Both the position numbers and the translations under genes were made by a program. A stretch of DNA of 64,000 nucleotides from Ampelocalamus luodianensis (lineage: Eukaryota; Streptophyta; Magnoliopsida; Poales; Poaceae), in assembly GCA_036346255.1 (NCBI GenBank), contig JAYEVH010000509.1, positions 124,001 through 188,000 on the forward strand. Reading direction: 5' to 3'. Positions 34,752 to 45,762 of this stretch are shown here, in pieces. The notes under the pieces are model-generated. The model did no database searches. It had not been told where the DNA came from and saw only the letters and a program-made list of their open reading frames with translations. Each line of letters starts with the position of its first letter. The stretch's first letter is position 1.

Positions 34752-37698
34752 CACTACTATAGAAAAGGTCTTGACAGACGGTTCAAAAACGTCATCACAG
34801 ATAGTTTTGTGAGCTGTCTGAGTTTATAGGTCAGTAATGACATAAGGTCAACACAAACGGTTTTTGAACCATCTATAAAAAAAGCTATCATAGACGGTTC
34901 TGAACAAGAACCATTGTGATAGTTTTTTCTATTGCAAAAAAATCAGATTTTGAGCCAAACTAATCAATTGCTAGACAGTAGTTTCCATATGCAACCTCTA
35001 GCAAGACAACTAAACTTCAATGAAAATTCTGATGGCAAACACATTATAGGAAAGGGAAACCAAAAATTTTCACAATGTCCCCTTCGAATGGAAAAAAAGA
35101 TTAAAGTTACAAAGTTACAGATGAAAGGGAAACCATCTGTGCCTCCAAGCTCCTGAAGAACTCATTAGCTAAAGAACTCATCGGCTTCTTGGATTGGTCT
35201 TGTGAGCTCTTCTCTGTACTGTAGGGATATGGGTAGGCTACGATAGCAATAATTCAAAAACTTTCTACCACGTAAACCAGGATGCTAAGCAAGTAGATGA
35301 TCACAGATCGTTACCACCAGACGTGCAGTGCAGCAGAAGATGAGTTGGAGCAGTCTGATCCAACGAAGAGCACGTCGGTGAAGAGTCGTAGTCAATCGTC
35401 CAGTGTCCTCGCGAGTCGATCGTCTCCTCCAGCAACCTCTAATGTCCCTTGTGAAGATCGTTGATCGTCCTCAAGCGCAACAGCAACCGTAGTAGTGCCT
35501 CTACAATATCTACACGTCCAGGGAAGGAACAACCAAACGCCAGTGTGCTAGCACCAAGTCGCACGGCGGGGCTCTCTCAGGAAGATGGGGGCTAGAGTTT
35601 CGGTAGAGCAACTCATATCTCTCGTATATCCCCAATAGCCTCAAGTATCTCCTTATATAGTGCCCCATGACGGATCCTATCCGAACACGTTTGGCGAATC
35701 GTATTCGTACTAATTTGTTCTAACCCATTAAGTGTGTGACTCGTTAGATTTATGTGTAATCGGTTGTGACTCAGAAACCCTTTTCCGACCACAAGTCGTA
35801 GTGGTCCCTAGCAGGACATAACGATTCCCGAATATACACAAATTACATTGGACGAACCTTAATGCAATATGATCTACGACTAGATCCTCATCACTTACGA
35901 CCAGCTCGTATCTCGTCACAACCAGTCTGTATTTAAGTACAATCAGTTCGTAACTCCTTACGAACAGTTAGTACTTAAGTACGACTCACCAAATCAGATA
36001 TGACCAGTTCAGATTTAGTCTCGACTAGATTCAGAACTCCTTACGACTGTGTTTCACCACTCTGTGATTACATTCGACCGGCCTACCACCAACAGATCTC
36101 CATACGCACCACCAGAATCGATCGAACTAAGTGACCTACTCGTGTATTCTCCTTTTGTCTCACGATATCTGGTTTGAACTCCATGTGAGATATATGTCAT
36201 CCATGGACTGTTCAATACTTTCTCGATCGAGTATTGGATAACCTTATGTGGTCGAACTCTTTGACCATGAGTGGCATGGCCATGCACTTTCTTTATCCGA
36301 CCACTTTGAGGGGCCTAGATATATCTCTCCCATTATGTTAGGAGGGGCAAATACCATATCTGACCAGTCACATCCCTTCGCATATTTTATAGTATACCCG
36401 AAAGCTATCTTTATAACTACCCAGTTACGAGTAGTGTTTGGCAACCCCTAAGAGTGCTATTACACATGTAGAAAACCATATTGATCTCAGGTCTAAGGAT
36501 TATACATCATCATTGCTTGAGACCAACTAATGACACATAGAATTATAACAATCTCAATAGTGTCTCAAGGTGGGTCTATCCAACCCCATGTTCTCTAACA
36601 TGCGTTCACATTATTAATTTAATATCCCCATATCCATGACTGGTGAAACATGGTCATCAATCAATATATGTGTTGGTCGTAGAGTCACTAGTGTTCCAGC
36701 CAGTGACATTCGACCAAGAATACTTTTAGAACGACATCACATAAGTTAAAGAGTTTCACCAATAAGTCACATACTCGTTGATCTATATAACTGATGATTC
36801 ATTCAAGGAACAAATAATATTTATTCAATAACTCATAAACATAGATGTGATATAGTCATCTCTATGATTGCCTCTAGTGTATATCACCAACATGTACCTG
36901 ACCAGCATATCACAAGCTATTCTTGCATGTCATCTAAGTTCGACTCAAGCCCGTCGGTAAGGAGAGACGACTAAAAACATCTGACAACACTTCGACCTTA
37001 GGTAACACAAAATTAACATCATTTTTTTACAACAAACCTCCAACAAATTATGTATGTTTTGGAGATGTACACGTACCTTCCAGCAGTCTAGCTACCTCCT
37101 GCGACAAACAACGAGCTCCTCTGCATCCCTCCTCATCGTTGTCGGCTGTGTCTCCTCGCCGAACCACGACGGGGAATTGAGGGTGGTCACCGGAGCTCGG
37201 CGTGGGGAGGGGAGAGGGAGAGACTGATGGAAGACAAGGTTAGGGTGGCTATAATACATAAGGACAACACCAAAACATTTTGCCTCCTGCGCACGCATTC
37301 AAAAAATTTCGCTCTCCCACGTTGCGAATCACAGACAGTTTCGTACAAAAACCATCTGTGACGACCGAATCATATACGGTTTCATAAAAAAAACATATGT
37401 GATGACCGTAATACTTCACAGATGGTTTCATATAAAAATCATCTATGATTTTATCATGGCTTGGAATTTTTCTAACTCTAATATCACAGACGGTTCTTGT
37501 TCAGAATCGTCTGTGATACTTCACAAATGGTTTTCAACATGAATCGTTTGTGATATTACTTCTTCACAGACGGTTTTTAGCGTAGCTAGTAACACAGATG
37601 GCCGGTAAACCAAAATTATTTGTGATTGTATCTAATACTGACAGTTTTGGTCAACCGTCTGTAATGAGGCGTCCAATATTAGCCTTTTTGTAGTAGTG
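34752..37698. mobile_element. Non-autonomous CACTA transposon 1, with nested copia LTR
   Basis: The left terminus is CACTACTATAGAAAAGG (34752). The right terminus, read inward, is CACTACTACAAAAAGGC (37698). Sub-terminal repeats of CACAGACGGTT/AACCGTCTGTG lie at both ends, as in CACTA (En/Spm) elements. Without the solo LTR it is about 1.27 kb and encodes no transposase. The flanking trinucleotides TAC and TCT do not match, so one end may have been altered after insertion. The two ends are of different type, the same pair as in element 2 but swapped. Confidence 0.82.
35220..36892 (-). mobile_element. Solo LTR of the Ty1/copia element, copy 2
   Basis: On the plus strand it runs from TGTAGGGATATGGGTAGG to GTATATCACCAACA, flanked by the exact duplication TGTAC (35215-35219 and 36893-36897). 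It is 1673 bp. A minus-strand TATA-like ACTATATAAGG lies near 35650. It is homologous over its length to 11591-13132. It inserted into CACTA element 1, so it is younger than that element. Confidence 0.93.
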
Positions 37699-39152
37699 TC
37701 TTAACATGGGGTGGCTATGCTACGATTTACTTTTAGTTACAAAATGGTTCTCAACATTTTCCTTGCTCTTTTCCCCACTCACGTACCAAAAATGGAAGTT
37801 TTTACATGTTATACCAAGATATCTTCAGTGTTTTATGCCATATACACATAAAAGAAAATGATTTCTTTGAGTGCCTCTCCTAACTCCCACTTGTAGAATG
37901 AATAGAGCATGGTGGAAAAAGTGTATGTACACTACAAACATTTCAAAAGTTTGAGCATATTCATTGAGATCAATTCCATCATCTTTATTGTGGAATAAGC
38001 TAACTTGGTCATCATCTAAAATTCTCAATTCTATGAAAATTAAAGAACGATCTTAAATTTGTTACATTATTTTTTCAAACATGGAATTCATGTGCACACT
38101 AACGAGCATTTTTACTTAAAGTTATAACTTAACTAGTTTCACGGGTGATGCTAAAATGCTAATGTCATCTGCTCCATCCGCCTCCCTCCCACCACCACAT
38201 CGTCTGCAGCACCTTTCGCCTCCTATCTCTCTCTCCAGCAACCTGTCGCTTGGCTCGGCAAAATTTCAACTCAACAAATTCAACTTTCAACACAAAGAAT
38301 TCCAAAACCTTAAGATCAAATATCAAGCTCTAAACTCGAATTTAAAAACAATCAAATGGGTGTTTGGGAATTTGAACTGCAAAAATGCAAAATATTCAAT
38401 CCACCTTTAGCACGAAGTAGAAATTCTTCAGGCCCGAGCCCGGCCCGGCCCGAAAATCGTGTTTTATGTTCAAAAATATTGTTTTAATTATTTTTTGGAA
38501 TAAAAAATAATATTTAATTTATTTTCAGAATTAAATAAATATATTTTCATTTTTTAATCATTTTTACTGGAATTTCGGGCCGGGCCGGGCTTTGTTCGGA
38601 CTAGAATTCCAATCCCAAGCCTGGCCCGGACAGGGGCGGGATCGGGCCGGGCTGCCCATGAACAGGTCTAGCACGAAGGTACGACGGCGCCGCCCATGGA
38701 ATGCAGTCGAGACTGTAGCCCCAAGGGTTCCGATAGGGGTGCAATTTAGGCGCCAGAAGAAAACACAATGTCCTCGCTAGTGGTGGTGTTCCTTGCTAGC
38801 GGTGGGCGGCGCTGTGGGAACAATTAGAGGAGGTGGCATGCCTTGTGAGTTGGGGTGCAGAGGATCAGATCGCCATGGAGAAGAGCGGGTTGAGTCGAGC
38901 AGTTGGGCAAGAAGTAGCAGACATCTAAGGGCTTGTTCGAATATATTATGATTCGACTCAATCCGAACGATTCGACTCAATCCGTTCGGGTTAACTCAAA
39001 ATTTGAACTAAAATCCCTTCCAATCCAAATAAATTGGTTCTAATCCCTCCCTATCAAAACAAGCCCTAAGGTGAATCTCATTTCACATCCTACCGCTATG
39101 GGCACACATGAGCTCGACCGGATGGTCACAAATGGTGTCCGCTCAGTTATAT
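37699..39152. other. Intergenic DNA between transposons
   Basis: No gene is recognised. A hAT-like MITE lies at 38418-38668. ORFs such as 38156-38410 and 38777-38980 lack domains and sit in low-complexity or transposon-like sequence. Confidence 0.5.
38418..38668. mobile_element. hAT-like MITE, 251 bp
   Basis: It is flanked by the direct repeat TAGCACGAAG (38408-38417 and 38669-38678). The ends are GC-rich with GGCCCGGCCCG / CGGGCCGGGCC inverted repeats, and the right end (CCCATGAACAGGTC) is like grass hAT-derived MITEs. The centre is AT-rich (38460-38570). The 10-base flanking repeat is a little longer than the 8 bp typical of hAT, so two bases may belong to the element. Confidence 0.65.
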
Positions 39153-39255
39153 TGTTGGAGAGTTAGTATTGGAGTTTAATAAGAGTCTAAGTCATGTATG
39201 AGTTGAGATTGTGTTAGAGTCGGATTGTGATCTTTGGGACTATAAATAAAGGGTC
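39153..39255 (+). mobile_element. 5' LTR start of a non-coding LTR element
   Basis: TGTTGGAGAGTTAGTATTGG starts here and runs to a TATA-like 'ctataaataaagg' near 39240. About 105 bases match the piece at 45287. The match ends after the TATA region, so the full LTR length is unknown. The left flank is TATAT. Confidence 0.6.
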
Positions 39256-40515
39256 AAGCAAAACCCTTATCTCAGAACCGTCGCCGCCATCTTACAACTT
39301 GTCCATCACGCCATCACTGAGGGGGTCGTCATTGTCACTCCTCAGTTGATCCTCCATTCTCCGCTGTCCCGACGTATGTGGTCTTTTGTGACCATGTCGC
39401 ACGGGAGCGGACCATGACCGGTCAGGCTGCGTGCAACCCCCACATGACACGGGAGGGCAGTAAGCCGTTGCAGGCCATTACATCGCGCCCCGCCGGACCG
39501 GGACCAGGCTGCTGTCGGGGAGAGAGGAGAAACTGGGAGAGGGGTCCAGGCTAGATTTGAAGGCAGCAGGTGGGGATAGGCAAGATGCTCGAGGAGCTCA
39601 CCAGGGGACTCCAGATCCGACTAGAGGCAAGGCCGTCATGCTGCCCGAGCTCGACAACGATGATGCCAAGATGTTATGCATACACGTACACGTACGTAGG
39701 AAAGAGAAAGGCGGAGAGGGAGGAAGAGAGAGGGAGTAGAGGAGAGAGTGGAGGAGGAGGAGCGCGTGTGGTGGAGCTCACCCACAAGCGAGGGGTAGCG
39801 GCGGCGCAAGCAAAGGAGGAGGTGGCTTGACGTGGCATTCAGTGAGAGGAGAGAGAGAAGCAAGAGAAGAAAAGAAGGAAGCAACAAACAGAGGAAGAAA
39901 AAGAAGAAAAGAATGGAAGGAAAAAGGTGGAAGAAGAGTTGCACCAAGTGCACACGAAGTGTACTAGAGGTATTCTAAGTTTTCTATTAGGTTATTGTTG
40001 ATTGCTATGGTGGAAGTTACCGATGGTGGTGGACGAAGCTTAGGTCATGACAATATCAGATGTTACAACAGAAGGCATGATGGTGGTGGGGTTTTAGGTC
40101 AAGTAGAGGGGCCCTAAAACAGGGGAAGAAGAATATTCAGGCAGTGGCTTTGGTGGATATGCTAATGGTGGAATTGGTGGTGGTCTCGAACGTGGTGTTG
40201 ACATTGGAGTTAGTAGCGAAATTGCTCATTGGAGTTGTTGTTGGTACTAGTAGGGGATAGTGGTGTTGACGTTAGAGATGGTAGCGAAGATGCTTGTTAG
40301 AATTGGTGTTAGTACTACTGGTAGGGGATGTGTTTGCGGTGGTAAGTGTTGGATAATGGTGATGAGTTCAATGGTGGTGATGAGTTCAACGATGGTGATG
40401 ACGAAGCAGAAGCTGGTGGTAGCTCTAGTGAGGCTATGGTGATCGTATTTGTGTTGTGTGGTGTTGGTATGGGGTGCCAGAGATGATGTTGCTGGAGAGG
40501 TCCAAAGGCGGGTTG
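39256..40515 (+). mobile_element. Internal region of the LTR element, left part
   Basis: It lies between the LTR start and the CACTA insertion. It contains purine-rich and 'ggtggtg' repeated DNA (40000-40480) with no gag or pol motif. Its continuation lies at 44992-45286 after the CACTA element. The short ORFs are not supported. Confidence 0.5.
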
Positions 40516-40544
40516 CACTACTACAAAAAGGCTAATACTGGACG

Positions 40545-40860
40545 CCTCATCACAGATGGTTGGCCAAAACCGTTTGTATTACATAAAATCACAGACGGTT
40601 TTGGTTTAAAAACCGTTTGTGTAAATGGATGCGCTAAAAACCATCTGTGAAGAGGAAATATCACAGACGGTTCGTGTTTAAAACCGTATGTGAAGTATCA
40701 CAGACGGTTCGTAAAAATAACCGTCTGTGAAGTACACCATTATCACAGACGGTTTGTAACAAACAACCGTCTGTGAAACTTCCAAGACGGTTCTTTTAAA
40801 TAACCGTCTGTGATAATGGTATACTTCACAGATGGTTTTTTATCAGAACCGTCTGTGATA
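40545..40860. repeat. CACTA sub-terminal repeat array, left end
   Basis: About ten copies of CACAGACGGTT or its complement AACCGTCTGTG, in alternating orientation, lie within 340 bases of the terminus. Such arrays are the usual transposase-binding sites of CACTA elements. The matching array at the other end is at 44600-44975. Confidence 0.85.
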
Positions 40861-41062
40861 ATCAAATGTTTCGACTCCCGCGCGTTATGCATGCGTCTCT
40901 TTGTCTCCCGCGCTGATAGGCGCCGATGCATCTCTTCGTCTCCCACGCCGACGGGCGCCGATGCGTCTCTTCGTCTCCCGCGTCGACGTAAATATGTCTC
41001 TTCGACGTTTTATAAGAGTGATATTAGCGCCATGGTGAGTACGCATGGTATTGAATAGCACC

Positions 41063-41915
41063 ATGGTGAGCACGCGGAGCATGACCAAGCGGGCGAGGAG
41101 GTAGGCGATCGCCGTCCTTGATCTTCCTCACGAGGTCGTCGTCCACATCGTCGGCCTCGTGGCCGCGAGCTCTCCTCAGCTCATGGCCGACCTCTGCAGC
41201 CTACGAGCCACGTACGTATTCTGTTCTCGTGATGATTTCGTTTTGTGTCAAATATCCAGTATTAATTCTTGTATTAATATTATATATCGTCTTTAATTTT
41301 AGTTGCAAGGACATGTACAAGGCGTCCAAGGTGTGAGCCGTGGGGATGCGTGTGGCGCTGGAGCGGGAGGAGGCGATGAAGTGGCAGGACAACGAGTGCT
41401 ACCTCACCATCGTCAACCACCTGGCTGGCGCCGGCAACCTGGAGACCTGCTTCATTGTCGGCCTCGCGCTTGTCTTCGCGCCCTAAGACATGCAGCATGG
41501 CCTCGTGTTCCTTGAACGGGCGGCCGACGCCGTCGCCGGCCACAAGGCGGCGGCCTACGTGCTCGGCCTCCTCCTCTACATGGCAAACGAGACGCGCGAC
41601 GTTGGGAAGCAGTACATCAGGCAGGTCGAGGGTGAGCCGGCCGGCGGCGGGTGTGAGATGGCCAAGACGACCAACCGGGAGTGCAGGCGGTGCCAGAGGC
41701 AGGCCGTGGACATGATCCAGGCGATGGCGTGGGGGAGGATGGCCGGGCCGCCGCTGGGCCGGGTGTGGGCGCTGTCAGAGGACGACCACCGGTGCACGAG
41801 CACTCGTTGCGGCGTGTCAGGGTGGGACAACTACGCCGTCTTCTGCAGCGATGACTGCAGGATTAGGCATGAGTATGTCAAATTCTTTACAGAGGTGTTG
41901 GACTACTTGCCGTAA
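41063..41915 (+). pseudogene. F-box protein pseudogene carried by CACTA 2
   Basis: Two exons are visible: 41063-41211 (donor GTACGT) and 41303-41915 (acceptor TTTTAG). Exon 1 encodes an F-box ('LDLPHEVVVHIVGLVA', 'LMADLCSLRAT') continued by 'CKDMYKASK' in exon 2. Exon 2 encodes a helical middle ('LEREEAMKWQDNECYLT') and a cysteine-rich C-terminus ('ECRRCQRQAVDMIQ', 'YAVFCSDDCRIRHEYVKFF') like that of grass F-box proteins of the At2g35280/At1g67340 type. In-frame stops occur at 41102-41104, 41334-41336 and 41484-41486, so it cannot make the full protein. The last 141 codons remain open. F-box proteins recruit substrates to SCF ubiquitin ligases. Confidence 0.8.
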
Positions 41916-42344
41916 AATAATTAGCTATTTTATGTATATATTAATTTGTATTTATCTATATCAGAATGTATCAAATGTTCTGAATTTTCAATTTGCATTT
42001 ATGTATTTATCACAGATCAACGAGAGAACTTCTCTTTATACGCCATGTTGTTCTGCACCATGAATAATTTATCACAAGATTAAACCTTAACCTAAAGCAA
42101 CTCCCCAAAAGAAAATAGAAATAAAAACTTATGATCATCATCTGGAACCAATTTATTCAAATACTAGAATAATTATCATGAATTAATATAATTTTTACCA
42201 AATTTTTGGAACTATATTTCACCCACAGAAAATTTAAACTTAATATAATGACTTATTCTAGGTTTGAATATAAACTATATAAATTAAATCATGAAAAATA
42301 AGATTGTCTCTTTCTGAAATAGACAAAAGGATGATATGATATAA

Positions 42345-42430
42345 GACCATATCACAGACGGTTATATTATGGACCCGTCTGTGATACGTATCACTGACGG
42401 TTATATTATGGACCCGTCTGTGATATACCT
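42345..42430. repeat. Internal CACAGACGG repeat pair
   Basis: Two successive near-identical inverted repeats of form CACAGACGGTTATATTATGG...CCGTCTGTG lie between the F-box pseudogene and a GC-rich segment. They may mark an old element end inside CACTA 2. Confidence 0.7.
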
Positions 42431-42844
42431 TTATTAATAGGAGCCCACGCGCTAGGGTTTGCGCCCTAACTCGTCACTTTCCAGAGCGCGTTTGGGCACT
42501 TTGGCCGGGCTCCCGCATCGCGACTCCCCCGCCATCGATTCGACCTCGCTGCCATCTCTCCCGCCGAATCGAGCTCGCCCCGCCATCTACGCCGCCAAAT
42601 CGAGGTACGCCGCTCCCCTATGCTCCCTCGGCTACCTCACCACGGCCAGATCTGCCTCTCTCCCCTGGATGTGGGTTGTGCTGGTGGTGGTAGGTGTTTG
42701 CCGCCGTTGCCGCGTCGTGTCTGCACTGGATCATGATTTCTTTAATTACCATGAACGTCTAAAAAATCTACCAAGCAGCATGAGGCGGATGAGAGAGCAT
42801 GCAACCACGGACATCCTGCCTGTGCGGACTGCTTCATCAGCATG

Positions 42845-44020
42845 AATTGATGCCTTGAGCTGTTAGATTACCTGCTGTTATGTATTGTGCCCTTGGATGA
42901 TACTTCTATGATGAATTGATGTCACAAATGTAATTGGATGTGATATTGTGTATAGATTAATTGTGCCTTGAGCTGTTAGATTACCCTACTGTTATGTATT
43001 GTGTATAGATTGTGCCCTTGGATGATACTTCTATGATGAATTGATATCACAGATGCAGATGCAATTGGATGTGATATTGTGTATAGATTAATTGTGCCTT
43101 AAGCTGTTAGATTACCTGTTGTTATGTATTGTGTATAGATTGTGCCCTTGGATGATACTTCTATAATGAATTGATGTCACAAATGCAATTGGATGTGATA
43201 TTGTGTATAGATTAATTGTATCTTGAGCTGTTAGATTACCCTGCTGTTATGTATTGTGTATAGATTGTGTCCTTGGATGATACTTCTATGATGAATTGAT
43301 GCCACAAATGCAATTGGATGTGATATTGTGTATAAATTTATTGTGCCTTGAGCTGTTAGATTACCTGCTGTTATGTTTTGTGTATAGATTGTGCCCTTGG
43401 ATGATACTTCTATGATGAATTGATGTCACAGATGCAATTGGATGTGATATTGTGTGTAGATTAATTGTGTCTTGAGCTGTTAGATTACCTGCTGTTATGT
43501 ATTGTGTATAGATTGTGCCATTGGATGATACTTCTATGATGAATTGATGTCACAAATGCAATTGGATGTGATATTGTGTATAAATTAATTGTGCCTTGAG
43601 CTGTTAGATTACCTGTTGTTATGTTTTGTGTATAGATTGTGCTCTTGGATGATACTTCTATGATGAATTGATGTCACAGATGCAATTGGATGTGATATTG
43701 TGTATAGATTAATTGTGCTTTGAGCTGTTAGATTACCTGCTGTTATGTATTGTGTATAGATTGTGCCCTTGGATGATACTTCTATGATGAATTGATATCA
43801 CAAATGCAATTGGATGTGATATTGTACCTTGAGCTGTTAGATTACATGCTGTTATGTTTTGTGTATAGATTGTGTCCTTGGATGATACTTCTATGATGAA
43901 TTGATGTCACAGATGCAATTGGATGTGATATTGTGTATAGATTAATTGTGCCTTGAACTGTTAGATTACCTGCTGTTATGTATTGTGTATAGATTGTGCC
44001 CTTGAATGATACTTATATGA
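42845..44020. repeat. 124-bp tandem repeat, about ten copies
   Basis: Units contain 'gagctgttagattacc', 'gattgtgcccttggatgata' and 'gcaattggatgtgatattg'. Occurrences of GAGCTGTTAG or variants lie at about 42857, 42970, 43101, 43225, 43350, 43474, 43598, 43722, 43831 and 43955. Most intervals are 124 bases, with shorter units of 113 and 109. Copies differ at a few positions. No long reading frame is present. Confidence 0.93.
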
Positions 44021-44035
44021 TGGATCCTGATCTCT

Positions 44036-44484
44036 TCTCTATAAAGTCTCTAGCGATTATGCGCTTATGCCTTTAAAGCGGCATCATATATATATTATGT
44101 ATATATTGTTCGTAGTCCTCACCACTTTCGGGTCGCCCACGCGGCATGAGGAGGATGAGACAAGACAACGTACAACTTCATCGAGCCCTCGCAAGTTCAA
44201 GAAGCATGGTGCGAGAGCGTCGGGACATCCACCATCGGATGTTGTCGACGAGTAATTGGACGCGTCGTTGTGGACGCACAACTACTCCGATCGTATCGGC
44301 CACATTACTTTCGAACACGGTGACGCCCAATTACTCGTCGACGACATTCGTGTAATTGGATGTCTCGACACTCTCTTGGCGCCATGCTTCTTGAACTTGC
44401 AGGGCTCGATGAAGTTGTCTGTGGTCATTGCCTCATCCTCCTCATGTTGCATGCACAACCCTCTAAAGTGGTGAGGACTACGAA

Positions 44485-44551
<67 letters not shown>

Positions 44552-44600
44552 GCAGTTTTAAAGGCATAAGACCATTGCTTGAAGACTTTATAGAGAAAAA
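44036..44600. repeat. Large imperfect foldback (inverted repeat)
   Basis: The left arm (44036-44255) and right arm (about 44325-44600) are complementary: 'gttcgtagtcctcaccacttt' near 44108 pairs with its complement near 44468, 'cgacgagtaattgg' near 44246 pairs near 44330, and 'cttatgcctttaaa' near 44063 pairs with 'tttaaaggcataag' near 44555. The loop is about 70 bases. The right arm is interrupted by an AT dinucleotide run. Transcribed, it would form a long hairpin. Confidence 0.85.
44488..44549. repeat. AT dinucleotide microsatellite
   Basis: About 30 AT units lie inside the right arm of the foldback. The left arm has only a short 'atatatata' near 44090, so the run expanded after the foldback formed. 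The repetitive ORFs read through it (Ile-Tyr repeats) are artefacts. Confidence 0.95.
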
Positions 44601-44975
44601 TCATCACAAGCGGTTTTGACTACAAACCGTCTATAGAGAAAAGTCATCACAGACGGTTTCAGCTACAAACTGCCTATAGAGAAAAGTCATCACAGACGAT
44701 TTTATCTAAAAACCGTCTATAGAGAAAAGTTATCACAGACGGTTTCATCTACAAATCGTCTGTGATAGTTCCCTATCACAGACGGTTTGTAGATAAAACC
44801 GTCTGTGATAGTTAGCTATCACAGACGGTTCTGAGTTAATAACCGTCTGTGACAGTATGCATCACAGACGGTTTGAATAACCGTATGTGATGACTCATGT
44901 CATCACTAACCCATAGACTCAGATGGCTCACGAAACCGTCTGTGATGACGTTTTTGAATCGTCTGTGAAGACCTT
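44600..44975. repeat. CACTA sub-terminal repeat array, right end
   Basis: About a dozen copies of CACAGACGGTT or its complement, some with loops forming short hairpins (for example 'cacagacggtttgtagataaaaccgtctgtg' near 44765), end at the terminus 44988. Confidence 0.85.
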
Positions 44976-44991
44976 TTCTGTAGTAGTGTTG

Positions 44992-45392
44992 ATAGAAGAT
45001 GGAGGCCCGAGGCTAGGGATGTGTGGGCAAAGTTGGTGGATGCTAAGGGTGGCTGGGGACTTGCGGGAAGAGGAGAATGAGGTTGAGACCAAGGCAGCCG
45101 GTACATGGTGTAGATGGATTTAGTTACGTCCTTAGTGTTATTGGTGTTGAGCCACTTTTGATCTTTGTGATGGTATTAGCTATGGAGTCAATGGTAGGTT
45201 TAGTAAAGTGTTATATTCTAGTGATGGTATTACAATATGTAAGAAGATGGTCATGATTGTTATCTTGTGTCCATCTTAAGGGGGGATGTTGGAGAGTTAG
45301 TATTAGAGTTTAATAAAAGTCTAAATCGTATGCGAGTCGAGAATTGTGTTAGAGTCGGATTGTAATCTTTGGCATTATATATAAAGAGTGTG
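44992..45392 (+). mobile_element. Right part of the LTR element, polypurine tract and 3' LTR start
   Basis: The internal sequence resumes after the CACTA duplication. The purine tract CTTAAGGGGGGA (45275-45286) is directly followed by TGTTGGAGAGTTAGTATTAG at 45287. About 105 bases of LTR match 39153-39255, including a TATA-like 'tatatataaag' near 45377, then similarity ends. No coding sequence is visible. Confidence 0.7.
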
Positions 45393-45762
45393 AGGTCCTA
45401 CAAGATACACACAAGTATTCCCGAAATCAACATGTATTTTGCAAAAGTGACGCCTCGCTTAGTGCTTTTCTTCAATCGGCTACTGAAACAATTACGAAGC
45501 TGATTTGCTAGTTGCCTCCATCATCGTAGCCACAAGCAGTAAATCAAATTACAAGTGCCATTGCACTTTTGTTTTGAGGAATTACACAAACACTGATAGG
45601 TCCTCAGGAACTGAAGTAGCTATCTATATAGGATCCCAAACAATTTACTTACACAGCACGCATGGACAGGGTACGTACGTCAATCCATGTGGATGCAACA
45701 TCAGATTAATGATATCCACGGCACCATCGATAGCTTATACTGTGGCGACGGCGCGCTGCCGT
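45393..45762. other. Intergenic stretch, nothing recognised
   Basis: Mixed-composition DNA between the LTR remnant and the small cysteine-rich ORF. An ORF on the plus strand (45505-45885) overlaps that gene in antisense and has no domain. Confidence 0.4.

Larger units (their letters stand above)
40516..44988. mobile_element. Non-autonomous CACTA transposon 2 with captured F-box sequence
   Basis: The left terminus CACTACTACAAAAAGGC (40516) and right terminus (inward CACTACTACAGAAAAGG, 44988) are flanked by the 3-bp duplication TTG (40513-40515 and 44989-44991), as expected for CACTA elements. Sub-terminal arrays of CACAGACGGTT in both orientations span 40545-40860 and 44600-44975. The interior has no transposase; it holds the F-box pseudogene, a GC-rich segment (42440-42700), a 124-bp tandem array and a large foldback. 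It inserted into the LTR element whose ends are at 39153 and 45287. Confidence 0.87.

Noticed and set aside
42459..42845. 128-codon plus-strand ORF between F-box pseudogene and tandem array
   Set aside because: It resembles a 5' UTR or first-exon fragment with Arg/Ser-rich content, with no domain and no supporting splice pattern. It could be a second captured fragment, but I cannot support that.
44360..44607. Ile-Tyr repeat ORFs
   Set aside because: They are translations of the AT dinucleotide run in the foldback.
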